From positions 1-10,357 of the forward strand of contig CAMYJN010000039.1 in NCBI GenBank assembly GCA_947258625.1: a stretch of 10,357 nucleotides of DNA, read 5' to 3'. Origin of the DNA: an uncultured Polyangiaceae bacterium. Lineage in GTDB: Bacteria > Myxococcota_A > Polyangia > Polyangiales > Houyiibacteriaceae. The position numbers and the translations under genes are program-made. This document shows positions 4,905 through 10,357 of this stretch, in pieces (positions within the stretch are counted from its first letter, which is position 1; every line of letters begins with the position of its first letter). Below the pieces are notes generated by a model. The model ran no database searches. It was not told where the DNA came from and saw only the letters and a program-made list of their open reading frames with translations.

Positions 4905-5063
4905 ATGCCAAGGGACGTCGCGAGCGTTGTCATTTGCGAAGCGTGCGGGGAACACGTGGCAGAGATCGTCGACGACGAGAAGCGGGCGCTCTGCAGCGAG
5001 TGCCATCTCCTCGAGAGTGGGACGAGATTGCGTCGCCAAAAGAAGACTAAGTCCGGAGATTGA
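4905..5063 (+). CDS. Small zinc-ribbon protein (52 aa)
   Basis: ATG (4905) to TGA (5061-5063) encodes 52 aa. It starts MPRDVASVVICEACGEHVAE, has a second knuckle ALCSECH (Cys30, Cys33, His34), and ends in a basic tail RLRRQKKTKSGD. The first knuckle is CEAC at 11-14, so the two pairs are 15 residues apart with an acidic turn (IVDDEK) between, a typical minimal treble-clef or zinc-ribbon spacing. The basic tail suggests nucleic-acid or ribosome contact. A clear Shine-Dalgarno is missing upstream, which lowers confidence. A 7-bp inverted repeat (5071-5077 / 5087-5093) lies right after the stop. I know no specific name for it. The organised Cys pattern in otherwise decayed surroundings argues that the gene is real. 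Confidence 0.55.
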   Translation: MPRDVASVVICEACGEHVAEIVDDEKRALCSECHLLESGTRLRRQKKTKSGD

Positions 5064-5070
5064 AGCTTAC

Positions 5071-5093
5071 TCGGTCCATCCACGACGGACCGA
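5071..5093 (+). terminator. Weak hairpin after the small zinc-ribbon gene
   Basis: Perfect 7-bp arms TCGGTCC / GGACCGA (5071-5077 and 5087-5093) around a 9-nt loop start 8 bp after the stop codon of the 52-aa gene. There is no real T-tract downstream, so termination is only a possibility. Confidence 0.25.
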
Positions 5094-5417
5094 CGCATCC
5101 AACTTTCGCTGTCGGCGAAGCTGCGCCCGACACTCCGTTCGCTCAGGCGCACGCCGATTCAGGCTTGAGCGCGGGCTCCTTGGCGGCCTCGAGAAGCGCC
5201 AGAGAGAAATCCGGGATCATCGGTAACAGTCTCGCGGCCAAGCGGTTGAAATCGCATGGTAATCCGGCCGGGGCCGTTGTTTTGGCGTTGCGCAGAACCG
5301 GACATTTCAACTTGGAGGAAACCCCGTTTATTTCAATAAGACCAACTACTTAGGGCAAAAATTAGCTCCAATTTCGCAGAACGTATATTATGTAAACTTT
5401 TCTCTGAGAGCTGGTTT
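5094..5417. other. Intergenic stretch with a possible minus-strand coding remnant
   Basis: On the minus strand a frame is open from about 5350 to a TGA at 5145-5143 without an early ATG. It reads VSSKLKCPVLRNAKTTAPAG, then LPCDFNRLAARLLPMIPDFS, ending LALLEAAKEPALKPESACA. Third-position GC is about 70% in its downstream half, higher than at the other two positions, so it could be the 3' end of a lost gene; an internal ATG at 5220 would give only 25 aa. Bases 5325-5417 are A+T rich and lie just past the stop of the minus-strand membrane-protein gene. They contain no textbook terminator. Nothing here is assigned with confidence. Confidence 0.25.
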
Positions 5418-6986
5418 TCAGGGCATACAGGAGACCGCGGCGAGTCGTTCTTCGATGTATCGGGCGGTTTCGGGATCCGCAGCCTTCTCGGCCCAAGCCT
5501 CGAGCTGAGCCCGGACGGTTGCGCAGCGCGGTCCTTCGCGAACGGTCGCGACCAGCGCGTCGACCGCCTCGCGACGCTTCGCCGCGTCGTTGGCCTTGAT
5601 CCCCAGGTCGTACGTAGGAACGATGATCGGCCGCGGCCACGGCGGTGGCGGCATGGATGATAGATGTTCGCGCAGACCGTCTTCGTCCGCGTTGCGTGCA
5701 GCGATACGGGCAAAATAGAAATGGATGCTCGGGTCGTCCAAGTGATCCCGAAGGAGCGCGCCGTCGTACGCTTCTTGGCTCGCGTACGCTTGGCTGGCCG
5801 TGTGCGTCTGCACCGCTGAATAGCCGAGCAGCCCGAGCCCAAGCGCGCCGAGTGCGATCCGCCAGCCTCGGCTCCGCGACACGGCGCGAACGACGTATGG
5901 CGACATCGCGAGAAGCGCGAGAATCGCGGGCATGTACAGATACCGGTCGAAACCCATCCAGAACGCACCCGATACGATGGCGACCGGCGCCAACGTGACA
6001 ATCGCGCCGATGGCGTACGCAAGCCCCGGTCCATCGCGGCGGGAAATCAAAAGCCCGAGAACGAGCACCACGACCGCGAGCCCTATCCAGTCGGACGTCG
6101 ACCAGGGTCCGAACAGAACCCAGGAGAGCGACTGCATGGCCTCCGCGCCGAAGCTCAGCAACGCTGCGGCACCCTTCCCCACGAGCTTTGGGACCGACGA
6201 CCAGATGTCGGGGTCGACAAAGACGTTTTCAGACGCGCCGAGTTGACCCTGAAATGGCGCGAACACGGCCCGAAGGACGAGATGAACCGCAATTCCCCCA
6301 GCAATGGCGCTCCCCGCCCATCGCGACTGCGCCACCGGTCGCCTGCTTGCCCACGCCAACCAAGAGGCCACCGCCGCGATCGCAAACGGCAGCTTGGAGC
6401 TCGCGCCGAGAAACGCGAGAAGGCCCAGCGCGAACAGTGGAGCCCATCGAGGTCGTAGCGCTGCCTTCATCTGGGTCAACCAGAACACGAGCGCCACGAG
6501 CCAGAATCCCGCAAGCAAGTCGGAACGCCCGTTGATCCATACGTACGACTCGACGTGCACCGGGTGAAGAAAAAACAGCGCAGCAAGCCCGGCCGCCACG
6601 ACGTCGTTCGTCGCAGGGTCGGCATCCGACGCAGTGGAAACCTGGCTCCGAAGCACGACGAACAATAAGAGACTGGTGGCCGCGTGCAGAAGCCAACTCA
6701 CCGCGTGATGAAGCCAGGGCTCTGGTGCCAAGAGATGCGTCGCGATCAGAGTCAGCATCGTTGCGGGTCGGTACGGGCCGACCTTGTCCTCGACGAACAA
6801 GTAGCTCGCCGCGTTTCGTTTGAAGACCGCCCCGAGCTCGGCCCAGTCCCCATAGAGATAGTTGTGAACCATGTGCCAGTCGTCGCCGACCCAGCTGCCA
6901 GACAGCCCGACCCAGGTCGCCGCCCACGACACCGCGACCACTAGGATCGCGAACCCCCCAAGGCGAAGCCCATGCTGACGTTCCAT
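5418..6986 (-). CDS. Polytopic GT-C/TMTC-like membrane protein (putative glycosyltransferase)
   Basis: About 522 aa from the ATG at 6986, which has AGGA about 9 nt upstream and leads straight into a first membrane segment (GGFAILVVAVSWAATWVGL); a longer frame from 7055 is less likely. There are roughly ten hydrophobic segments up to about residue 410, then a soluble, helical C-terminal part of about 110 residues. GT-C hallmarks are an acidic pair in the first outer loop (VGDDW, Asp35-Asp36), YRP at about 72-74, and HPVHVESYVWINGRSD (141-156), the motif typical of TMTC/PMT-like O-glycosyltransferase relatives. Such enzymes transfer sugars from lipid-linked donors on the outer face of the inner membrane. 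The C-terminus may be TPR-like, as in many relatives, but repeats are not obvious. It follows the FHA gene on the same strand after about 95 bp. The fold is likely; substrate and acceptor are unknown. Confidence 0.75.
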   Translation of the reverse strand: MERQHGLRLGGFAILVVAVSWAATWVGLSGSWVGDDWHMVHNYLYGDWAELGAVFKRNAASYLFVEDKVGPYRPATMLTLIATHLLAPEPWLHHAVSWLLHAATSLLLFVVLRSQVSTASDADPATNDVVAAGLAALFFLHPVHVESYVWINGRSDLLAGFWLVALVFWLTQMKAALRPRWAPLFALGLLAFLGASSKLPFAIAAVASWLAWASRRPVAQSRWAGSAIAGGIAVHLVLRAVFAPFQGQLGASENVFVDPDIWSSVPKLVGKGAAALLSFGAEAMQSLSWVLFGPWSTSDWIGLAVVVLVLGLLISRRDGPGLAYAIGAIVTLAPVAIVSGAFWMGFDRYLYMPAILALLAMSPYVVRAVSRSRGWRIALGALGLGLLGYSAVQTHTASQAYASQEAYDGALLRDHLDDPSIHFYFARIAARNADEDGLREHLSSMPPPPWPRPIIVPTYDLGIKANDAAKRREAVDALVATVREGPRCATVRAQLEAWAEKAADPETARYIEERLAAVSCMP

Positions 6987-7080
6987 CCGCAACGATCCTA
7001 CTGACATTGACCCGTGCGATGCGAGCTTTCGGTCACCGCCGCAAGAATGCGGCACGTGGTGAAAATCGCCCTGCGCCCCG

Positions 7081-8025
7081 TCAGCAAGCCAAAACGACTT
7101 GGGCGAGACCGTCGAGGCGTCCCAGCAGAAAGCGCTCCGAAGGGCTGTACTCGCTTCGATCGCACTTCTGAATGACCTGTAGATAGGCGCGCAGGTACTT
7201 CCCGCTGTGATATTCGTTGCGACGCACCGCCTCGTGCAGCGCTTCGATCGTTTCTGCGGTCATCACGCGCGCGGTCGCCGTGTGCATGCGGAAGACCCAG
7301 TCGATCCACCTTTTGTCCTTGAGCCCCTGCGCAAGCTGCAGCGCGTAGCTGGTCGCGGTGGCGAACATGGCCTCGGGGTCGTCCTTGGTGGAATCGCTCA
7401 GAGGCCGGTGTCGTAGAGCTCGCTCCAAGAGCGTGTCCAGGTGCGGGATCAGGATCCGTTCGGCCTCGTCGAATCGGCCCATCGTGATCGCTTTGACCGC
7501 AATGGTTCCAAGCACGTCGAGCGCCCGAGCCGTGTGGGTGCTCTCCGAGGCCCCCCATTCACGCTGCGAATCCTCGACCCGCAGGCTTGGCATCGCAGCT
7601 CGTTCCTGCTCTCTCCAAGTCGCGCTCGACTCGGATTCGAGGCGCGCGCCGCAGTCGCCGCAATACCGCTTCGCGCTGCCGTTGATCGCGCCGCAGACGT
7701 CGCACGCGACGTGCCGATCGGTCGTCACTCGGTCGTTCATCTTATCGGCGTCGATGAGCACGAGCTCCTGCGAGCCGATGTAGACGCGGTCCATGTGCTG
7801 CAACGGGCATTCACCCTCGATTCGAACGCCGTTCACGGCGACTCCGTTGCGGCTGCCCAAGTCTTGGAGGACGACGGCCTCGGGTGCGACCCGAAGCAGT
7901 GCGTGCTTCCGCGAGACGAGCCCGTCGGCTACCGCCAGGTTGCAGGCCGAGCTACGACCAATGGCGAACTCCCCGAGCCGCAGCTCGAGGTTGGTCGACT
8001 GATATCGCAATCTGAAGCGTGCCAC
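7081..8025 (-). CDS. FHA-domain protein with a zinc ribbon
   Basis: A 314-aa protein starting at a GTG (8025-8023); an in-frame stop lies five codons upstream and there is no ATG, so this is the only sensible start. Residues 1-92 form a forkhead-associated domain with the phosphothreonine-binding signatures GRSS (23-26), VSRKHA (37-42) and DLGSRNGVAVNG (55-66). A zinc ribbon follows (CDVCG at 108-112, CGDCG at 122-126). Residues about 145-314 are helical and contain FDEAERILIPHLDTLLERAL, but I cannot name a domain. FHA domains read threonine phosphorylation by Ser/Thr kinases, which are abundant in Myxococcota; no kinase gene is present here. The gene lies between bamB and the GT-C gene on the same strand, 135 bp after bamB. 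Cytoplasmic, since no signal peptide is seen. Family secure, role inferred. Confidence 0.88.
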   Translation of the reverse strand: MARFRLRYQSTNLELRLGEFAIGRSSACNLAVADGLVSRKHALLRVAPEAVVLQDLGSRNGVAVNGVRIEGECPLQHMDRVYIGSQELVLIDADKMNDRVTTDRHVACDVCGAINGSAKRYCGDCGARLESESSATWREQERAAMPSLRVEDSQREWGASESTHTARALDVLGTIAVKAITMGRFDEAERILIPHLDTLLERALRHRPLSDSTKDDPEAMFATATSYALQLAQGLKDKRWIDWVFRMHTATARVMTAETIEALHEAVRRNEYHSGKYLRAYLQVIQKCDRSEYSPSERFLLGRLDGLAQVVLAC

Positions 8026-8160
8026 CCCACATACAAGCTAGCAGTCCGAGCATCGGTATGACCAACCGGATCCGGAACGGAACACCGGAGCAGTGTGGCG
8101 GGCTCCCCCTCGGGCGATTGCCGCCCTGGCCACGGTTGCGCGGCCCTCGGGAACCGGTAG

Positions 8161-9351
8161 CTAGTTCACCCGCAGCAACAGAAACCGGCCGCCGTTGGAG
8201 AGGGCGCCGCCAAAGCCTCCGAGCACCGCCGGGGTCGCCGAAAAGCCCGCCCCGCCTTCGGCCCGCGCGATTTCACGTCCGTCGGCGAGCGAGAGCGCTA
8301 GCAGTGAGCCCCGCGTCTCCCCGTAGATCACCGTCCCCGTCTCGGTGACGATCGGCGCCGTCGGTGCGCCTCGCTCCGGAGCCTTCTCCCACTGCACCTC
8401 ACGCGTCCGAAGGTCCATCAGCGACAGCCCCCGCCGGGCCGACGAAATGACCAGCATGCGCCCGGCCGTCGCGAGCCCCGTGACGCCCGTAAAGGCGGCA
8501 TCCCGCCACTGCACCGTGCCGCTAGTGGCATCCAAGGCATAGAGGCCGGCGGTGAACGAAGCGACGTAGAGGGTCCCTTGGCGCAATACGGGGGTCGTGT
8601 CGACATCGAGGAATTGCGGGACGTTGCCGGGCCGAAGCTCGACATCGAGAGAGGTTTCAATCTCCCAAAACAGCCGCCCATCGGCCGGGTTGATCGCCGC
8701 GACCGCGCCGTCGGTAAAGGCCGCGAAGAGCCGCCCGTCCTCGAGCAGCATGCCGGCGTGCCCCGCGATCGTGATCTCCTCCACCGGTTCTTTGGCGTAG
8801 GTCCAGAGGATTCGACCGTCGTCTCGCGCCAGCGCCGTGATCGTGTCGTTCTCGGCCACGACGTAAAGTGCATCGGCGGTGACCACAGGCTGGGTCCGAA
8901 CCGCCCCGATGAGCTTGGTGCGCCACTTGGAAGCGCCGCTCACGGTGAGCGCGTGCACGGTTCCGTCGACCGTCGGGAAGTAAAGCTCACCGGTGGCCGA
9001 ATCGACCGCAGGCTTCGCCTCGACCTGTGCGCCCGCATCGTAGAAGAACAACCGGCGACCGCTCAGCTCGAACGCGAACATGTTCCCTTCGCTCGTCCCG
9101 ATGAAGACGCGCTTTCGTTCCACATCGAACTCGGCGGAGCTCAACTCGACGGGCAAGTAACGGGCTTCCCAGCGGTCGGTGAGTTGTTTCGACCAGCGGA
9201 CGTTGAAGCCGCCCTCGCCTGGACGCGCGTACGAGGCGCCCTGCTGAACCCAACCGAAGTTGTCGGCATTGGAAGCGGGCGTCCCGGCGGCGCCACAGCC
9301 AGGAACCGCGGGCAGCGAAACGGCAAGGGCAATGGCGAAGCGGATGCGCAT
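8161..9351 (-). CDS. bamB: BamB-like outer-membrane assembly lipoprotein (PQQ beta-propeller)
   Basis: A 396-aa exported beta-propeller. The N-terminus MRIRFAIALAVSLPAVPGC is a lipoprotein signal peptide with Cys19 as lipidation site; the lipobox VPGC has an unusual Pro at -2. The rest consists of PQQ/WD-like blades with recurring G-x-x-x-W motifs, such as GASKWRT, GRILWTY, GRLFWEI, GTVQWRD and REVQWEK, and matching 'DATSG' or 'NPADGR' turns. Length equals that of BamB (about 390 aa). BamB is the lipoprotein of the BAM complex that helps BamA insert beta-barrel proteins into the outer membrane. The start is 11 bp after the stop of the YfgM-like gene, the same pairing as yfgM-bamB in enterobacteria, which supports BamB over other PQQ-repeat proteins. 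No good RBS is visible, so translation may be coupled to the upstream gene. Confidence 0.82.
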   Translation of the reverse strand: MRIRFAIALAVSLPAVPGCGAAGTPASNADNFGWVQQGASYARPGEGGFNVRWSKQLTDRWEARYLPVELSSAEFDVERKRVFIGTSEGNMFAFELSGRRLFFYDAGAQVEAKPAVDSATGELYFPTVDGTVHALTVSGASKWRTKLIGAVRTQPVVTADALYVVAENDTITALARDDGRILWTYAKEPVEEITIAGHAGMLLEDGRLFAAFTDGAVAAINPADGRLFWEIETSLDVELRPGNVPQFLDVDTTPVLRQGTLYVASFTAGLYALDATSGTVQWRDAAFTGVTGLATAGRMLVISSARRGLSLMDLRTREVQWEKAPERGAPTAPIVTETGTVIYGETRGSLLALSLADGREIARAEGGAGFSATPAVLGGFGGALSNGGRFLLLRVN

Positions 9352-9362
9352 CGATTGCAGCG

Positions 9363-10220
9363 CTATTCTTGCGGCGGCTGTCGCTGGAGCATCTCGTTCA
9401 TTTGACGGATGATCTCCTCTGCCTGGCGCGGGTCGCTGCCGGCGGCGGGCGCGAGGCTTGGGTCGATCAGCGCCAATCGCGCCTCGGCCTGCTCCTGCGT
9501 ATACGGCAGAGCCGGAGCGTCGGACTCCTTGAGCTCGTTCAAGACCCAGTCGAACTTGGTCTTGGCTTCATCGAGCTTGCCCTGCGCGGCGAGGATCCTC
9601 CCCTGATGGTATCCGGCGATCGGAGCGATGCTCCGGTTGACCGCCCGCAGCGCCTCGAGCTGCTCGAGCGCCTCGTCGTAAGAGCTCTCCGCTTCGAGTG
9701 AGTAGCTGATACCTTCGAGGGCAGCCCAGCGAATGGTCTCGTCGTCGCTGGCGTCGAGTGCCGCCCGGTAGGCGGCCCGGGCCGGCTCAAACTGGCCCTG
9801 CGCGTAGAGCGCCTTACCCTCCCCGATGCGCGCCCACGCCGCCGCAGGGGTCTTCGCGTGCGAATCGGCAACGTTTGCGTAGGCCGCCGCTAGCTCGGCT
9901 GGCTCGCCGGCGCCTCCCTCGAGCATGGCCGCGAGCTCCTCGCCGGCCTTCGCGTTCTGACTGTGTGTGAAGGTCGCCCAGCCGATCCCGACGGCGGCCA
10001 CCAGGAGCACACCCCCGGCCATCAGCCCAAGTGGCTTCAAGTTGTCCGCCAACCAGTCTTTGGCAACCACGGCCTGCGCGATCGCCTTCTCTTCGACGAG
10101 CTCGGCGTCCCGGCCGCGCTGGGCTGCTTTTCGAGCCGCCTTTGCGGCTTGCTGTGCGGCAAGCCGTTGGCCCGCGGTGAGCGGCGCTTGATTTTCGTTT
10201 CCGGCAGGGTCTTGGGCCAA
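9363..10220 (-). CDS. YfgM-like inner-membrane TPR protein
   Basis: This encodes 285 aa from a TTG start at 10220-10218. I prefer it to the TTG at 10253 because GGAGG lies 5 nt upstream and the predicted transcription start near 10258 leaves no leader for the outer TTG. The N-terminus is cytoplasmic, an Ala/Lys/Arg/Gln-rich helix. One membrane segment follows at about 63-84 (PLGLMAGGVLLVAAVGIGWA). The periplasmic remainder has TPR-like helical repeats (WARIGEGKALYAQGQFEPAR, AGYHQGRILAAQGKLDEAKT). It ends in a Gln/Pro-rich tail. This architecture is that of YfgM, which in E. coli binds PpiD and the SecYEG translocon and sits just before bamB. The same order here supports a role in export or outer-membrane protein traffic. 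Family assignment rests on architecture and context, not on a search. Confidence 0.8.
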   Translation of the reverse strand: MAQDPAGNENQAPLTAGQRLAAQQAAKAARKAAQRGRDAELVEEKAIAQAVVAKDWLADNLKPLGLMAGGVLLVAAVGIGWATFTHSQNAKAGEELAAMLEGGAGEPAELAAAYANVADSHAKTPAAAWARIGEGKALYAQGQFEPARAAYRAALDASDDETIRWAALEGISYSLEAESSYDEALEQLEALRAVNRSIAPIAGYHQGRILAAQGKLDEAKTKFDWVLNELKESDAPALPYTQEQAEARLALIDPSLAPAAGSDPRQAEEIIRQMNEMLQRQPPQE

Positions 10221-10235
10221 GGCTTCCTCCAAAAG

Positions 10236-10250
10236 ACCGGGAAAACCCGG
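10236..10250 (-). terminator. Leader hairpin with T-run before the YfgM-like gene
   Basis: The minus strand reads GCCGGG-TTTT-CCCGGT followed at once by CTTTT, then the ribosome binding site GGAGG and the TTG start. The 5-bp GC stem is short, but stem plus T-run is the outline of an intrinsic terminator. It could end an upstream transcript, or attenuate the transcript from the promoter at 10265-10292, whose start would lie only a few bases upstream of the hairpin. Confidence 0.4.
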
Positions 10251-10264
10251 CAAATCGCGTCGGC

Positions 10265-10292
10265 ACTATACACGCGGCCCTTCCCCAGTCAA
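10265..10292 (-). promoter_or_regulatory. Sigma70-type promoter of the yfgM-like/bamB unit
   Basis: On the minus strand, -35 TTGACT (10292-10287) and -10 TATAGT (10270-10265) are separated by 16 bp; each hexamer matches the consensus at 5 of 6 positions. Transcription would begin near 10258 and the first gene at 10220. It is the best promoter match I saw in the window. No ORF competes for the position. Confidence 0.6.
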
Positions 10293-10357
10293 CGCAGCCT
10301 CGCGTCGGGCGCAACCGCCGTGCTAGAGCGCTCGCTGTGCATCGCCTGCTGTGGATC

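Noticed and set aside
4812..5039. Minus-strand 75-aa frame antisense to the small zinc-ribbon gene
   Set aside because: No recognisable motif; the plus-strand frame has two organised Cys knuckles, a better explanation of the same bases.
5060..5353. Plus-strand 97-aa frame after the small zinc-ribbon gene
   Set aside because: Overlaps the stop of the zinc-ribbon gene, no RBS or motif; the segment RRTGHFNLEE hinted at an insertion-sequence remnant but I could not support it.
5333..6034. 233-aa minus-strand frame within the membrane-protein gene
   Set aside because: Arg/Ser-rich shadow in another frame of the GT-C-like gene.
7441..8061. 206-aa plus-strand frame opposite the FHA gene
   Set aside because: Antisense shadow of a gene with clear FHA and zinc-ribbon motifs.
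8578..9405. 275-aa plus-strand frame opposite bamB
   Set aside because: Antisense shadow of a long PQQ-repeat lipoprotein gene; no independent motif or RBS.

Overview
The window looks like chromosomal DNA of a high-GC Gram-negative bacterium. Myxococcota or a related former deltaproteobacterial lineage is my best guess. This rests on an inner-membrane YfgM-like protein followed by a BamB-like lipoprotein, an FHA/zinc-ribbon protein, a short Myxococcota-style TPR protein, strong GC3 bias and use of TTG and GTG starts. It is an inference from gene content, not a taxonomic assignment. Nearly every intact gene is on the minus strand, so read the map right to left.

Region 1 (about 5.4-10.3 kb, minus strand) is a conserved-looking housekeeping block. 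A well-formed sigma70-type promoter (10265-10292) drives a YfgM-like tetratricopeptide membrane protein. Its true start is probably a TTG at 10220 behind a strong ribosome binding site. BamB (outer-membrane assembly lipoprotein) follows 11 bp later, then an FHA-domain/zinc-ribbon protein, then a polytopic GT-C/TMTC-like membrane protein.

Region 2 (about 3.9-5.4 kb) is gene-poor and decayed. It holds a plus-strand coding remnant without a start (about 3897-4106) and a short TPR gene (4117-4431). The TPR gene seems cut short by a nonsense codon and a frameshift, since coding signal continues to 4541. There is also a small, apparently intact 52-residue zinc-ribbon gene (4905-5063) and unassigned sequence with a possible minus-strand coding remnant.

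Region 3 (about 0.57-3.7 kb, minus strand) is a compact accessory block of the kind found on plasmids, integrative elements and genomic islands. In transcription order it contains a DUF3768 protein, a Cys-rich zinc-ribbon protein, an Xre/MbcA-type antitoxin, a RES-domain toxin, an unknown 77-aa protein, a RadC-like JAMM protein and an unknown 144-aa protein. Several junctions are translationally coupled: ATGA overlaps at zinc-ribbon/antitoxin and radC/144-aa, and a zero-base junction at antitoxin/toxin. The toxin-antitoxin pair has its own candidate promoter and operator, overlapping the end of the zinc-ribbon gene. Several strong inverted repeats punctuate the block, including a C(UUCG)G hairpin after the 77-aa gene and a nested 81-bp inverted repeat in front of DUF3768.

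Region 4 (1-572) has the 5' part of a minus-strand gene for a small exported protein running off the left edge, and about 350 bp of upstream DNA with palindromes and a diverged duplicated segment. I see no rRNA, tRNA, CRISPR array or intact insertion sequence. The junction between the accessory block and the decayed plus-strand genes near 3.8-3.9 kb is a plausible boundary of a horizontally acquired segment.
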